64,000 bases of DNA from Staphylococcus devriesei. GTDB lineage: Bacteria; Bacillota; Bacilli; Staphylococcales; Staphylococcaceae. The position numbers and the translations under genes are program-made. Where the stretch lies: positions 21,118 to 85,117 of the forward strand of contig NZ_PPRG01000043.1 in NCBI RefSeq assembly GCF_002902625.1, read 5' to 3'. The notes under the pieces are model-generated. The model was not told where the DNA came from and ran no database searches. It saw only the letters and a list, made by a program, of their open reading frames with translations. This document shows positions 11,150 through 20,601 of this stretch, piece by piece. Position 1 is the stretch's first letter. Each line of letters opens with the position of its first letter.

Positions 11150-12445
11150 TTATGGTCGTTCTCTTAATTGCAATGCAAATGCGACGATGACTGCAATTAA
11201 CATTAAAATTAAAGTTGGCGTAATAAATACAGATAAAAGCAAACCATGAATCATAATATTAATAAACTCTGTTAGCAATTTAAAGAATAAAATGCTTATC
11301 ATAAAGAGTTGTAAATAATAAAACTTACCTCTCAAGAAATGTGTCAATGTGGTAGCAACATAAATGATAATGATGAACATTAGCAATAATAACGTTATCC
11401 ATTCGATGACATATTGAGTTTGCGATAACTCCCATTCACCAGACACAAATAAAGCATTTCTATTATTAAACTCTATAAAAGTAAATAAGAATAAAATGAA
11501 ACCACAGAAGATTTCTACATAAGCAGGTTTAATCCATTTAGGACGTCTCATCCAACTTGGAATATCATCTTTTTCAAGATTAAAGATATTTTTAAATTTG
11601 TTTTTAAACTTATCACGTTTAGATCTGATTTTATCTAAATCTACACTTCTTCTCGTCTTATGTGCATATTCGGATGTTTTATCTTGTAGTTGTTTAAAAT
11701 GAACTTTAGATTGATTCGAAACATTTCCTTTACTTGCTCTTGATAATTCAGGTTCTTCTTCACCAAGTTCTTCTTTAGTTAATGGTAGTGCGCGTCTTAA
11801 GAATAAGAAATTCCAAATAGAAGCTTGTGCTAATAACCACATAACTAAAAAGAATGTATTTACGCTTAAAATATCGATTGGCTCAATTTCATTTGCATCG
11901 ATTTTACCATATAACGAAATTTGGGTGATTAAATAACTTATTCCGTATGAAATAATTATCCATAGATAATGACTCTTTCTATTTTCTTCATAAAGTTCAT
12001 CTTTATAAACGATGTATCCAGTATGAATGATAAATGGAATAATAAAAATCACTGCCCAAAAGCCATATACTTGGGTCATTAAGGTAATTGTAATAAGGAA
12101 GTATAAAACACCAATAATTAAAAAGAATACTGAGATGTCGTAATCGTATTTAGTAGTACGATATAATGTATATCCAATAAACATTACAATAATACCAAAT
12201 AAAATAATTATGACTGCACTTACAATAGGAAAGTTGCCTATGAATCTACTCATCACTCTAATAATTTCACTGAAGAATGCATTAAGGAAGTCCCATAAAT
12301 TATGAATTTTTAATTCAGCTTTATTTTTATCCTTTAATTCATTAATTAAAGGTAAATTAACTAAAATAATGAGACCCGTGAAGAGTGAAACGAGACCGAT
12401 AAGATAACTATAAATTATCTCGGTGTGTTTCTTAAGAAAAGACAT
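11150..12445 (-). CDS. auxA: Polytopic membrane protein, AuxA-like
   Basis: 431 residues from the ATG at 12445, chosen because AGGTG lies just upstream; the open frame runs 38 codons further without a better start. There are roughly six hydrophobic segments in the first 245 residues. A charged cytoplasmic loop of about 85 residues follows (LTKEELGEEEPELSRASKG onward, rich in Lys and Arg), then four more membrane segments. By position between the methyltransferase gene and the ECF genes it matches SAUSA300_0980 of S. aureus. As I recall, that gene is AuxA, an auxiliary factor affecting lipoteichoic acid stability and beta-lactam resistance. The membrane topology is seen; the name rests on synteny and memory. 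Confidence 0.65.
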   Translation of the reverse strand: MSFLKKHTEIIYSYLIGLVSLFTGLIILVNLPLINELKDKNKAELKIHNLWDFLNAFFSEIIRVMSRFIGNFPIVSAVIIILFGIIVMFIGYTLYRTTKYDYDISVFFLIIGVLYFLITITLMTQVYGFWAVIFIIPFIIHTGYIVYKDELYEENRKSHYLWIIISYGISYLITQISLYGKIDANEIEPIDILSVNTFFLVMWLLAQASIWNFLFLRRALPLTKEELGEEEPELSRASKGNVSNQSKVHFKQLQDKTSEYAHKTRRSVDLDKIRSKRDKFKNKFKNIFNLEKDDIPSWMRRPKWIKPAYVEIFCGFILFLFTFIEFNNRNALFVSGEWELSQTQYVIEWITLLLLMFIIIIYVATTLTHFLRGKFYYLQLFMISILFFKLLTEFINIMIHGLLLSVFITPTLILMLIAVIVAFALQLRERP

Positions 12446-12595
12446 ACTGTTCACCTCAAAATTCATTATATATGAAGTTTTTACTCTTGTCTTTATTAAA
12501 GAGTAAAATACAACTTGAGACCTATAAAAGTTTATCTTTAATTCTAATGGGTAGAACATAAATGTAATAATTATTCGTGTAAGGAGTGTTGCATT

Positions 12596-12730
12596 ATGAC
12601 AAACGAAGATAATAAAAAATTATCAGCTGAAAAAGCTAAAGAAGTAGAAGAAAAACTAAAAGACCAAAACGAAGAAAAAACTAATGACACTGAACAAACT
12701 AAAAAAGATGTTCAAGATACTTTAGACTAA
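12596..12730 (+). CDS. Small charged protein, 44 residues, unknown
   Basis: A short gene with a clear ribosome site (AAGGAG at 12581-12586) and an ATG ten bases later. The product MTNEDNKKLSAEKAKEVEEK continues to 44 residues, is almost wholly Lys, Glu, Asp, Asn, Gln and Thr, and lacks aromatic residues. It is predicted helical and soluble or disordered. It is divergent from auxA and is followed directly by the repeat array and a strong terminator at 12979, so it may share a transcript with the repeat hairpins. No function recognised. Confidence 0.6.
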   Translation: MTNEDNKKLSAEKAKEVEEKLKDQNEEKTNDTEQTKKDVQDTLD

Positions 12731-12783
12731 TTTAGATAGGGAGCAGGACAGAAATATAGGGAGAGAAACAGAAATCTAATGAA

Positions 12784-12878
12784 ATTTCAAAGATTTTATT
12801 GTTTCACCCCGGCAAGGTTGACTAGAGATGAAGAAAGTCCAAGTCGGACGCATTTTCATCTCAGACAACTACTGCCTA
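12784..12878 (+). repeat. Hairpin-bearing intergenic repeat, unit 1 of a tandem pair
   Basis: First of two 95-nt direct repeats. Both begin ATTTCAAAGATTT and end CTACTGCC. The core GTTGACTAGAGATGAA (12817-12832) pairs imperfectly with TTCATCTCAGACAAC (12855-12869). The next unit has different stem bases that still pair. Confidence 0.8.
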
Positions 12879-12973
12879 ATTTCAAAGATTTAGTAGTCCC
12901 AACCCAGCAAAGTTGACTAGAAATTAAGAAAGTGAAGTTCGAGCGCCTCTTAATTTCAGTTAGCTACTGCCAA
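12879..12973 (+). repeat. Hairpin-bearing intergenic repeat, unit 2 of a tandem pair
   Basis: Second 95-nt copy. GTTGACTAGAAATTAAG (12912-12928) pairs with CTTAATTTCAGTTAGC (12949-12964). Compared with unit 1 both arms changed together. A third, inverted copy lies at 39481-39552. Confidence 0.8.
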
Positions 12974-12978
12974 ATATA

Positions 12979-13025
12979 ATAGAGACTAAGCCATTTCTAT
13001 ATTAATGGCTTAGTCTCTATTTTTA
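12979..13025 (+). terminator. Strong terminator after the repeat array
   Basis: A perfect 16-bp stem (12979-12994 with 13005-13020) and a run of T at 13020-13025. It ends plus-strand transcripts from the 44-residue gene and the repeat array. Confidence 0.88.
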
Positions 13026-13093
13026 GGTCCTAAAATAAATATACATAAAATCTATGAATTCCTATCAGTTTTAATCAAAATCCTTGAATAACC

Positions 13094-13122
13094 TTGACAT
13101 TAATTAGGAAAAGTCATACATT
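13094..13122 (+). promoter_or_regulatory. Sigma-A promoter of the ykoEDC transcript
   Basis: TTGACA at 13094-13099 and TACATT at 13117-13122 with a 17-base spacer. The predicted start of transcription is about ten bases before the TPP riboswitch. Confidence 0.6.
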
Positions 13123-13138
13123 TAAACTAAATTAAATA

Positions 13139-13230
13139 ACAACGCACTAGGGGTGTGTATACTGAGATGAGGTGTTGCCTCAAACCCTTCGAACCTGAAC
13201 TAGCTAAGACTAGCGTAGGAAAGTGTTGCT
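13139..13230 (+). promoter_or_regulatory. TPP (THI-box) riboswitch
   Basis: The conserved TPP aptamer elements appear in order: AGGGGTG, ACTGAGA, a variable stem GAGG/CCTC, ACCCTTCGAACCTGA and the P4/P5 segment CTAGC..GCGTAGGAA. The closing P1 stem pairs CAACGCACT with AGTGTTG. An intrinsic terminator (13274-13308) directly before the first gene forms the expression platform. High thiamine pyrophosphate should therefore stop transcription of the thiamine-precursor transporter. Confidence 0.95.
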
Positions 13231-13273
13231 AACATAAATAATTCCAACTTTTTATAAAGTATTTTATTTGAGT

Positions 13274-13308
13274 CGCACAACTTTCTACGGAGGGTTGTGC
13301 GTTTTTTT
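13274..13308 (+). terminator. Riboswitch expression-platform terminator
   Basis: CGCACAAC (13274-13281) pairs with GTTGTGCG (13294-13301), then seven T. The ykoE ribosome site (AGGAGG) begins at the end of the T run, so the hairpin abuts the translation start region. Confidence 0.9.
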
Positions 13309-13321
13309 AGGAGGAAACTTT

Positions 13322-13897
13322 ATGTCAAAAGGTTTAAAGCTTTCAGAAATATTAGTAACTGTACTGATTGCTGTAGTATTTGCAATTATTTATAACTTAT
13401 GGTGGTTTGCCTACAATGTAGCGCAAGTTGCAGGTCTTCATATTGAGCAAGTCACTTATGGTGTTTGGTTTATGGCAGCTATCGTCGCATATCTAATTAT
13501 TCCTAAACCAGGTATCGCATTAATTGCAGAATTTGCTGCTGGCGCTGGTGAAACAATCGTAATGGGAAAATTTGATATTCCAACAATCATTTATGCTATT
13601 TTACAAGGTTTAGCATGTGAAATTATTTTCGCTATTTTTAAATATAAATCAAGATCTTTGATGGTAGCAGCATTAGCTGGATTAGCTACAGCGCTTATTT
13701 CATTTCCAGTGGATTACTTCTACGGTTATTTAAATGAAGTAGCAGGCTGGAACTTACTATTATTCATTGTTTTCCGTGCGATTAGTGGTATTGTAGTTGC
13801 TGGATTACTATCTTATTATATTGTCAAAGCGTTGGATCAAACTGGCGTAACTAAATTATTCCGTCCAGCTTCTCAAAAAGACTACGACAACCTATAA
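13322..13897 (+). CDS. ykoE: ECF transporter S component, thiamine/HMP type
   Basis: 191-residue substrate-binding membrane subunit of an energy-coupling factor importer. Five to six hydrophobic segments are visible (for example SEILVTVLIAVVFAIIYNLW at the start), and it aligns with the YkoE (ThiX-type) family. The ATG at 13322 with AGGAGG nine bases before is the true start; an upstream TTG would fall inside the terminator. It is the first gene under the TPP riboswitch, followed by the ATPase and T component. This supports thiamine or hydroxymethylpyrimidine as substrate (family knowledge plus context). Confidence 0.9.
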   Translation: MSKGLKLSEILVTVLIAVVFAIIYNLWWFAYNVAQVAGLHIEQVTYGVWFMAAIVAYLIIPKPGIALIAEFAAGAGETIVMGKFDIPTIIYAILQGLACEIIFAIFKYKSRSLMVAALAGLATALISFPVDYFYGYLNEVAGWNLLLFIVFRAISGIVVAGLLSYYIVKALDQTGVTKLFRPASQKDYDNL

Positions 13898-13909
13898 GGG
13901 GAAATTATT

Positions 13910-15313
13910 GTGTTAAAAGTAAAAAATTTACGTCTTAAATATCCAAATGGCGAAAGAAAAATTTTCGATAATTTAAATATTGAAATTAAAGATAAAGAAA
14001 AAGTGCTTTTACTAGGTCCTTCTGGATCTGGTAAAAGCACATTGCTTAATGTGTTAAGTGGTATTGTTCCTAATTTAATAGAACTGCCAATGAAATATGA
14101 TGAATTAGAAATTAATCCGCAATCAGGTGTTATCTTTCAAAATCCAGATACGCAATTTTGTATGCCAAAAGTTTATGAAGAATTAGCTTTCGTATTAGAA
14201 AATAAGAAAGTTCCACGTAACGAAATGGACGAACAAATTAAACAAGCCCTTACTTCTGTTAACTTAAATGTAACTGATACTACTTATGTTAATCACTTGA
14301 GTGGAGGGATGAAACAGAAATTAGCTATTGTGGAAACTATTTTACAAGAAGCTGATACACTCTTTTTAGACGAACCTACTGCAATGTTAGATGTAGAGGC
14401 TACAGCGGATTTGTGGCAACAATTAATTCATTTATGGGCAGATCAAACAGTGCTTATTGTTGAACATAAGGTTGAACATATTTGGCAACACGTTGATCGC
14501 GTTATCTTAATGAACTATGAAGGAGAGATTATTGCTGATAACACCCCAGAGTACATCTTGAAAAATTGTGAAGACTTACTAACTGAATTCGGTGTTTGGC
14601 ATCCTCACGCATGGAATCATGCGCCAGAACGCTTTGCTCTTTCTCCCGATTACACTAAAACACTATTTTCATATAAAGATGGCCGTGTTACTCGTGGTAA
14701 AAAAGACTTATTCCACGTACCAGAACTATCTATTCATCCTGGTGAATGGATTACAATTACTGGGAAGAATGGTACTGGGAAGACCACACTTCTCGAATCT
14801 ATAATGCAGTTAATAAAACATAAAGGTCAAATGTACTATGAAGATACTTTATTGAAAAAAATCAAAGATGCGGCGCAACATATGTATCTCGTTTATCAAA
14901 ATCCAGAGTTACAATTTATCACAAACTCTGTATATGAAGAAATACATATTCATTACAACCATCAAGAACCAGAAAAAGCCGAAGCACAAACGCAACGCCT
15001 TTTGAATTTATTGCATTTGGAAACAGTAAAAAACCAACACCCATTTGAATTATCAATGGGTCAAAAACGGCGCTTGAGTGTAGCTACCGCATTAAGTTCA
15101 AAGGCTGAAATTATTTTATTAGATGAACCAACTTTTGGTCTAGATAGTCATAATACATTTCAATTAATTGAACTTTTCCAAGAACGTGTTGCTAAAGGGC
15201 AAACGATTGTCATGGTTACGCACGATCCAGAAATCATATACCGTTACCCTACACGTCGCTTAAACGTAGAGAATGGACAACTTGTGGAAATGGAGGGTGA
15301 CGCACATGTTTGA
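13910..15313 (+). CDS. ykoD: ECF transporter duplicated ATPase
   Basis: 467-residue cytoplasmic protein with two fused ABC ATPase domains. Walker A motifs are GPSGSGKST (about residue 37) and GKNGTGKTT (about residue 285). ABC signatures are LSGGMKQKLA and LSMGQKRRLS, with Walker B segments LFLDEPTAML and ILLDEPTFGL. The second signature is a degenerate SMGQ. It powers uptake with ykoE and ykoC. Translation starts at a GTG after AAGGGG, twelve bases after ykoE. Its end overlaps the next gene by 8 bases. Confidence 0.94.
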   Translation: MLKVKNLRLKYPNGERKIFDNLNIEIKDKEKVLLLGPSGSGKSTLLNVLSGIVPNLIELPMKYDELEINPQSGVIFQNPDTQFCMPKVYEELAFVLENKKVPRNEMDEQIKQALTSVNLNVTDTTYVNHLSGGMKQKLAIVETILQEADTLFLDEPTAMLDVEATADLWQQLIHLWADQTVLIVEHKVEHIWQHVDRVILMNYEGEIIADNTPEYILKNCEDLLTEFGVWHPHAWNHAPERFALSPDYTKTLFSYKDGRVTRGKKDLFHVPELSIHPGEWITITGKNGTGKTTLLESIMQLIKHKGQMYYEDTLLKKIKDAAQHMYLVYQNPELQFITNSVYEEIHIHYNHQEPEKAEAQTQRLLNLLHLETVKNQHPFELSMGQKRRLSVATALSSKAEIILLDEPTFGLDSHNTFQLIELFQERVAKGQTIVMVTHDPEIIYRYPTRRLNVENGQLVEMEGDAHV

Positions 15314-16115
15314 ACGTTGGAAAAAACGATTCACATTCGTTGATGATGTAAATATCATAACTAAGTTATTGCTTGGCGTCGCTTTATTCTTTTTCATCAT
15401 TTTCGTCCATAACTTTGATTACATGATTTACATTACACTATTAATGTTTATATTCTTATTGTTATTTAATGGCACTGAACTTAAGATAACTGGCTCTTTC
15501 CTCCTAGTTACCGTATTCTTTGCCCTACTATCATCATTATTTATGATTCTGTATGGTGATGGTACACACATGCTATTCACTTGGGGAATTATCCAAATTA
15601 GTATAGAAAGTATCGTTCGTGGTATACATTTATCCTTACGTACAATTACAGTTTCAATGTTTGGTATCTTAATTGCATTAACTTCACAAATCGTCATGAT
15701 ATTTTATAGTTTAATGCAACATTTAAAAATTAAACCTAAAATTGCTTATGCCTTTATGGCAGCAATCAGAATGGTACCTTTAATCTTCACGTCACTGATT
15801 CAACTTAGACGTTCTTTAAAGATGCGCTATCAGATGATTGATTCCTCAAATTACCGAGGATTAAAACGCTTTAAACACTTAATCATTCCGATTTTAAGTC
15901 AGAATATACGTCGTGCCCATCAATTATCAGTAGCCATGGAATCTAAAGGATTCAAAGATGGACCAAGAACGTATTATTATAAAGCACCATTCTCATATAA
16001 AGATATACTATTCGTAATCTGTTTAATTGGCATTTTAGCTTTAGCTTTCTATCTCTCACAAACTTTCCCAATTACTGGCATTACCGATGCCCGTGTTTCT
16101 GGAAAAGTAGGCTAA
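15306..16115 (+). CDS. ykoC: ECF transporter T component
   Basis: 269-residue energy-coupling membrane protein. It has four to five membrane segments plus the characteristic coupling-helix region, with MESKGFKDGPRTYY being the CbiQ/EcfT Ala/Ser-Arg-Gly-type motif near residue 220. The ATG at 15306 is preferred over the earlier in-frame ATG because GGAGGGTG precedes it. It overlaps ykoD by 8 bases, so translation is probably coupled. The operon ends at the hairpin at 16139. Confidence 0.92.
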   Translation: MFERWKKRFTFVDDVNIITKLLLGVALFFFIIFVHNFDYMIYITLLMFIFLLLFNGTELKITGSFLLVTVFFALLSSLFMILYGDGTHMLFTWGIIQISIESIVRGIHLSLRTITVSMFGILIALTSQIVMIFYSLMQHLKIKPKIAYAFMAAIRMVPLIFTSLIQLRRSLKMRYQMIDSSNYRGLKRFKHLIIPILSQNIRRAHQLSVAMESKGFKDGPRTYYYKAPFSYKDILFVICLIGILALAFYLSQTFPITGITDARVSGKVG

Positions 16116-16138
16116 GTTAAAAGTGAATATAGAAAAAC

Positions 16139-16183
16139 TAGCTCTGAAAAATCTGTTAGCAGACTTTTTCAGAGCTAATTTTA
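16139..16183. terminator. Bidirectional terminator between ykoC and purD
   Basis: A 17-bp stem (16139-16155 with 16160-16177) with a very small loop sits between convergent operons. T-rich runs follow on both strands, so it ends both ykoEDC and the pur operon. Confidence 0.85.
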
Positions 16184-16231
16184 TATATAGAGAGAAGTAA
16201 CCTAATCTATCACATGCATTATCTTTCACTT

Positions 16232-17473
16232 TTATTTTTTCAATGCTTTATTACCTATGTCCTTACGATAGAATAAATTATCGCTTTTTACACGTTCAAC
16301 ATTTTGGTATGCGGCTTTTTGTGCAGCTTCAATAGTTCGACCTTTTCCAATAGCAAGAAGTACTCTTCCTCCTGAAGTTACGAAGTCATCATTCTCTTTA
16401 CGTAACCCGCTCACAAAATACTCCTCGTTCAACTTAAAGCCAGAGACTTTAGCGCCTTTACTATATGAACCAGGATAGCCTTTAGAAGCTAACATTACGC
16501 CCACAACGAAATCATTATGCCATTGGAAGCGTATAGGCTCTTTACGATCTAAAGCAACGATTTGAGCCATTAAATCACTTTCAAGACGACTTAATAACAC
16601 TTGCGCTTCTGGATCACCAAAACGGGCATTAAATTCAATAACTTTTGGTCCTTCTGACGTTAAAATCGCGCCAATATACAATAAGCCAAAATAATTATAA
16701 CCTTCAGCTTTTAGCGCTTTAGCAATAGGTTGCGCAATCTCTTGATTTGTGCGAGTCAACACGTCTTTATTAATATGTGGCACTGGACAATATGCACCCA
16801 TCCCACCGGTATTAGGCCCTTCATCATTGTCGTAAGCACGCTTATGATCTTGTGCAATACAATCGAACGGCACTGCGTATTCTTCATTAACAAACGTCAT
16901 TAAAGAGAATTCTTCACCTTCTAAGAACTGTTCGAAAACGACTTTCCCCTGTTCTTCAGGATACACTTCTTCGACCGCTTCAATCGCTTCTTCACGAGTA
17001 TGGGCGATGATGACTCCCTTACCAGCTGCGAGTCCGTCTTTCTTCACGACAATAGGTAACTCACATATATTAACGAAATCTAACGCCTCTGTTTTATTTT
17101 TAGTTTCTTTATAATCCGCAGTTGGGATATGATATTTAGCCATAAGCTGTTTAGCGAATAGTTTAGACCCTTCAATTTGAGCAGCATCTTTATTCGGACC
17201 AAAGACTTTTACACCAGCTTGACGTAATTTATCAGGTAGGCCATCGATTAATGGTTGCTCTGGTCCTACGATAACCCAATCAATATGCTGTTGAGCTACA
17301 AAGTCCAATATCTTTTCATGATCATTTTCAGCGATGTCTGAATGCACTTCCGCCAAGGTTACCATCGCGTCATTGCCAGGAATAGCATATAATTGCTTAA
17401 CTAAAGGCGATTGACTCAATTTAGAAACTAATGCATGCTCTCGACCACCAGCGCCAATAACTAATACTTTCAT
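16232..17473 (-). CDS. purD: Phosphoribosylamine-glycine ligase
   Basis: ATP-grasp enzyme that joins glycine to phosphoribosylamine in de novo purine synthesis. The 413 residues show the N-terminal [13 protein letters not shown], the ATP-grasp [13 protein letters not shown], the signature [13 protein letters not shown] and the [11 protein letters not shown] metal-binding segment. It is the last gene of the pur operon, 37 bases after purH, with AAGGGG as ribosome site. Confidence 0.97.
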   Translation of the reverse strand: MKVLVIGAGGREHALVSKLSQSPLVKQLYAIPGNDAMVTLAEVHSDIAENDHEKILDFVAQQHIDWVIVGPEQPLIDGLPDKLRQAGVKVFGPNKDAAQIEGSKLFAKQLMAKYHIPTADYKETKNKTEALDFVNICELPIVVKKDGLAAGKGVIIAHTREEAIEAVEEVYPEEQGKVVFEQFLEGEEFSLMTFVNEEYAVPFDCIAQDHKRAYDNDEGPNTGGMGAYCPVPHINKDVLTRTNQEIAQPIAKALKAEGYNYFGLLYIGAILTSEGPKVIEFNARFGDPEAQVLLSRLESDLMAQIVALDRKEPIRFQWHNDFVVGVMLASKGYPGSYSKGAKVSGFKLNEEYFVSGLRKENDDFVTSGGRVLLAIGKGRTIEAAQKAAYQNVERVKSDNLFYRKDIGNKALKK

Positions 17474-17509
17474 TCAAAATACCCCTTTCATTATCAATAG
17501 CTTTAATAG

Positions 17510-18988
17510 TTAGTGTTTAAAGTGACGCATACCTGTCGTTACCATAGCGATGCCATACTTATTTGCCATATCTATAGATTCTTGATCTTTAATAGAACCA
17601 CCAGGTTGAATAATGGCTTTAATACCATGTTCTGCAGCTAATTCGACAGTATCCCCCATTGGGAAAAATCCATCTGAGATTAATGCGACATTATCATTGA
17701 TTTCAATTGCTCTTTCTAATGCAATTTTTGCAGCGCCTACACGGTTCATTTGTCCTGCACCAATTCCCACCGTTTGTTTATGATTACTCAAGATGACCGC
17801 ATTACTTTTCACAGAGGGAATTACTTTCCACCCTAACAGCATAGCTTCCCATTGGTCATCAGTTGGTTCAACTTCAGTCACTACCTGCATCTCTTCTTTA
17901 GCAACTTCATAATTATCTTTATCTTGGACTAAATAACCACCTGAGACAGATACAAATTCTTCTTCACGTTTATCAACAGTCATATCAATTTCTAATAAAC
18001 GGATATTTTTCTTTTTCGTTAAAATGTCTAATGCTTCATCAGTAAATCTTGGGGCAATAACTACTTCTAAAAAGATTGAATGTAACGTTTCAGCTAATTC
18101 ACGAGTGACAGTTCTGTTTACAGCAATGATGCCTCCAAAAATAGACTGATTATCAGCGTCATAAGCATTTTTAAAGGCAATTTCAATATTTTTACCTATA
18201 CCAACACCACATGGATTCATGTGCTTAACTGCTACAGCAGCCGCTTCATCAAACTTCTTCACTAAAGTAAGCGCCGAGTCGGCATCCTTAATATTGTTAT
18301 AACTTAGTGCTTTACCATGTAATTGTTTTGCTCCAGCAATCGTATGCTTACTTTTAGATGTACGCACAAAACGAGCTGATTGTTGAGGATTCTCCCCATA
18401 TCTTAATTGTTCACTATCTCCTTTAAAGAAGCTAACAATCGCATGATCATATTCTTTTGTATGCTCAAAGACTTTAATCATTAATTCCTTGCGATAGTCT
18501 TCATCTAAACTGTCTTCTTTAATACGTTCAATTACTTCATTATAATCAGCCGGATGTACTACTGTAGTGACGTGTTTGAAGTTTTTAGCTGCTGCACGTA
18601 ACATAGTAGGCCCACCGATATCAATATTTTCAATAGCATCTTCTTCTGTAACATCTGGATTAGCCACTGTTTTTTGAAAAGGATATAAGTTTACGACGAC
18701 CATATCGATTAAATCAATATGATGTTCTGATAACTGCTCAAGATGTTCAGGTTTACTACGATCAGCCAAGATACCACCATGTACAGCAGGATGTAACGTT
18801 TTTACGCGTCCGTCCATGATTTCAGGAAATTGAGTTAAATCAGAAACAGATTTGACAGGTACAGCCGCTTCTTCTAAAGCACGTTTCGTTCCGCCAGTTG
18901 AATATAATTCATAGTTTAAGTTGCTTAATGACTTAGCAAATTCTACTATTCCACTTTTGTTTGAGACACTTAAAATTGCTTTTTTCAT
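17510..18988 (-). CDS. purH: Bifunctional AICAR formyltransferase / IMP cyclohydrolase
   Basis: Catalyses the last two purine steps to IMP, using 10-formyl-tetrahydrofolate. The N-terminal cyclohydrolase domain ([20 protein letters not shown]) spans about the first 200 residues. The transformylase domain has the [10 protein letters not shown] motif with catalytic Lys-His, then the [14 protein letters not shown] and [11 protein letters not shown] segments. Its 492 residues are normal. It precedes purD and follows purN by 15 bases. Confidence 0.97.
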   Translation of the reverse strand: MKKAILSVSNKSGIVEFAKSLSNLNYELYSTGGTKRALEEAAVPVKSVSDLTQFPEIMDGRVKTLHPAVHGGILADRSKPEHLEQLSEHHIDLIDMVVVNLYPFQKTVANPDVTEEDAIENIDIGGPTMLRAAAKNFKHVTTVVHPADYNEVIERIKEDSLDEDYRKELMIKVFEHTKEYDHAIVSFFKGDSEQLRYGENPQQSARFVRTSKSKHTIAGAKQLHGKALSYNNIKDADSALTLVKKFDEAAAVAVKHMNPCGVGIGKNIEIAFKNAYDADNQSIFGGIIAVNRTVTRELAETLHSIFLEVVIAPRFTDEALDILTKKKNIRLLEIDMTVDKREEEFVSVSGGYLVQDKDNYEVAKEEMQVVTEVEPTDDQWEAMLLGWKVIPSVKSNAVILSNHKQTVGIGAGQMNRVGAAKIALERAIEINDNVALISDGFFPMGDTVELAAEHGIKAIIQPGGSIKDQESIDMANKYGIAMVTTGMRHFKH

Positions 18989-19003
18989 GATTAACTTAAC
19001 TCC

Positions 19004-19570
19004 TTATTTAATAATCTTAGCTACCACACTAGGATAAAGTTCGTATTCTAAATGTTTTACACGGTCTTCCAAATCTTCTTTAGTATCGTCCTCTTTAATT
19101 TCACATTGTCGTTGTTCAATTATTTCTCCCGTATCCATCCCACTATCAACATAATGAACAGTTGACCCAGTTATATTATCGCCACTATTAAATGCTTGTC
19201 CAATCGCATCTTTCCCCTTATATTTTGGCAATAATGATGGGTGGATATTTAAAATTTTACCTTCGTAAGCATCAAGTAAGTCAGGTCCAATTAATCTCAT
19301 ATAACCAGCTAATATAATCCACTCAACCTCATCAAGCTCTAACAATTGAATTAAGCGACGTTCGTATTCAGCTTTAGAGGCGAAGTCTTTTGGCTCATTT
19401 ATATGAACCGCAACCTTTAATTTTTTAGCACGCTCAATACAATATGCATCATGATGGTCTGTATATAATGCAGTAATCTCAATATTATTAAGTTCACCTT
19501 TATCGGCACGTTGTACAATATTTTCAAAATTACTGCCCGAACCAGAAGCGAAGATAGCTACTTTAGCCAC
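19004..19570 (-). CDS. purN: Phosphoribosylglycinamide formyltransferase
   Basis: 188 residues. Transfers a formyl group from 10-formyl-tetrahydrofolate to GAR. Conserved pieces are [10 protein letters not shown] at the start, [20 protein letters not shown] with the catalytic Asn and His, and [14 protein letters not shown]. It starts with GTG overlapping the purM stop by one base (TAGTG), indicating coupled translation. Confidence 0.95.
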   Translation of the reverse strand: MAKVAIFASGSGSNFENIVQRADKGELNNIEITALYTDHHDAYCIERAKKLKVAVHINEPKDFASKAEYERRLIQLLELDEVEWIILAGYMRLIGPDLLDAYEGKILNIHPSLLPKYKGKDAIGQAFNSGDNITGSTVHYVDSGMDTGEIIEQRQCEIKEDDTKEDLEDRVKHLEYELYPSVVAKIIK

Positions 19571-20601
19571 TATTCTACCCCCTCTAAGATAATAGGTTTG
19601 TCTTGGTTAGCTATAACGTCACCAATTTTATAAGCTGAGATGCCTTGTTGCTTCAAGATTTCGATTGCTTGTTCCACATCTTTTTGTTCTACAATAACTG
19701 TATAGCCAATCCCCATATTAAAGACGTTATACATTTCATCTATTTGTATTCGAGCTTGTTGTTGTAACCAATCGAAGACTTTTGGTGTTGGGAATGATTG
19801 TATGTTAATCTTCGCTGTTAAACCTTCAGGTAAGCCACGTGGAATATTCTCGTAGAATCCCCCTCCAGTAATATGGTTCATGCCTTTAATTTGGACAGCC
19901 TTTTTCAAAGCAAGAATAGGCTTAACATATAATTGGGTTGGAGCTAAAAATGTCTCTAAATAAGTACTACCATCGAAAGTTTCATTTAAATTAATACCAG
20001 ATTCTTTAATCAATTTACGGACTAGGCTGTAACCGTTGGAATGAATACCGTTTGAAGCGAGTCCAATGATAGCTTGACCTTCTTCAATAGCTGAACCATC
20101 AATATAATCTGCTTTCTCAACGGCTCCTACCGCAAATCCAGCTAAGTCGTATTCGCCTTCATGATACATTTCGCCCATTTCAGCCGTTTCTCCACCAATA
20201 AGAGCTGTGTTAGTTTCTTCACAACCATCACTAATACCTTTAACAATCTGTTCAATAACTTCTGGAACCACTTTATTAGTAGCAATGTAATCTAAGAAAT
20301 ATAATGGTTCAGCGCCAGTAGTAAGTATATCGTTAACGCACATTGCAACGGCATCAATGCCAATTGTATCGTGTTTATCATGATCGATAGCGAGTTTTAA
20401 TTTAGTACCTACGCCATCTGTGCCTGAAACAAGGACTGGCGCAGTCATATTAAGTTGTGACAAATCAAATGTCGCACCAAAGCCACCTAACCCACCTAAT
20501 ACTTCTTTGCGCATTGTGCGTTGTACGTGACTAGACATTCTTTCAACTGCTTCGTAACCTGCGTGAATATCAACACCTGATTGTTCATAAGCTTTAGACA
20601 T
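19570..20601 (-). CDS. purM: Phosphoribosylformylglycinamidine cyclo-ligase (AIR synthetase)
   Basis: 343 residues from the ATG at 20601 ([19 protein letters not shown]), the start used in S. aureus, with GAGAGGG before it; the frame extends seven codons further. It closes the imidazole ring of AIR using ATP. Visible family segments are [30 protein letters not shown] and the MNHITGGGF glycine motif. It overlaps the end of purF by 8 bases. Confidence 0.95.
   Translation of the reverse strand: MSKAYEQSGVDIHAGYEAVERMSSHVQRTMRKEVLGGLGGFGATFDLSQLNMTAPVLVSGTDGVGTKLKLAIDHDKHDTIGIDAVAMCVNDILTTGAEPLYFLDYIATNKVVPEVIEQIVKGISDGCEETNTALIGGETAEMGEMYHEGEYDLAGFAVGAVEKADYIDGSAIEEGQAIIGLASNGIHSNGYSLVRKLIKESGINLNETFDGSTYLETFLAPTQLYVKPILALKKAVQIKGMNHITGGGFYENIPRGLPEGLTAKINIQSFPTPKVFDWLQQQARIQIDEMYNVFNMGIGYTVIVEQKDVEQAIEILKQQGISAYKIGDVIANQDKPIILEGVE

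Noticed and set aside
12784..12973. CRISPR array
   Set aside because: Only two units, unit length 95 nt, no constant short repeat alternating with unique spacers, and no cas genes nearby.
13268..13321. Longer ykoE starting at a TTG inside the riboswitch terminator
   Set aside because: The added residues are encoded by the terminator hairpin and there is no ribosome site; the ATG at 13322 has a perfect one.
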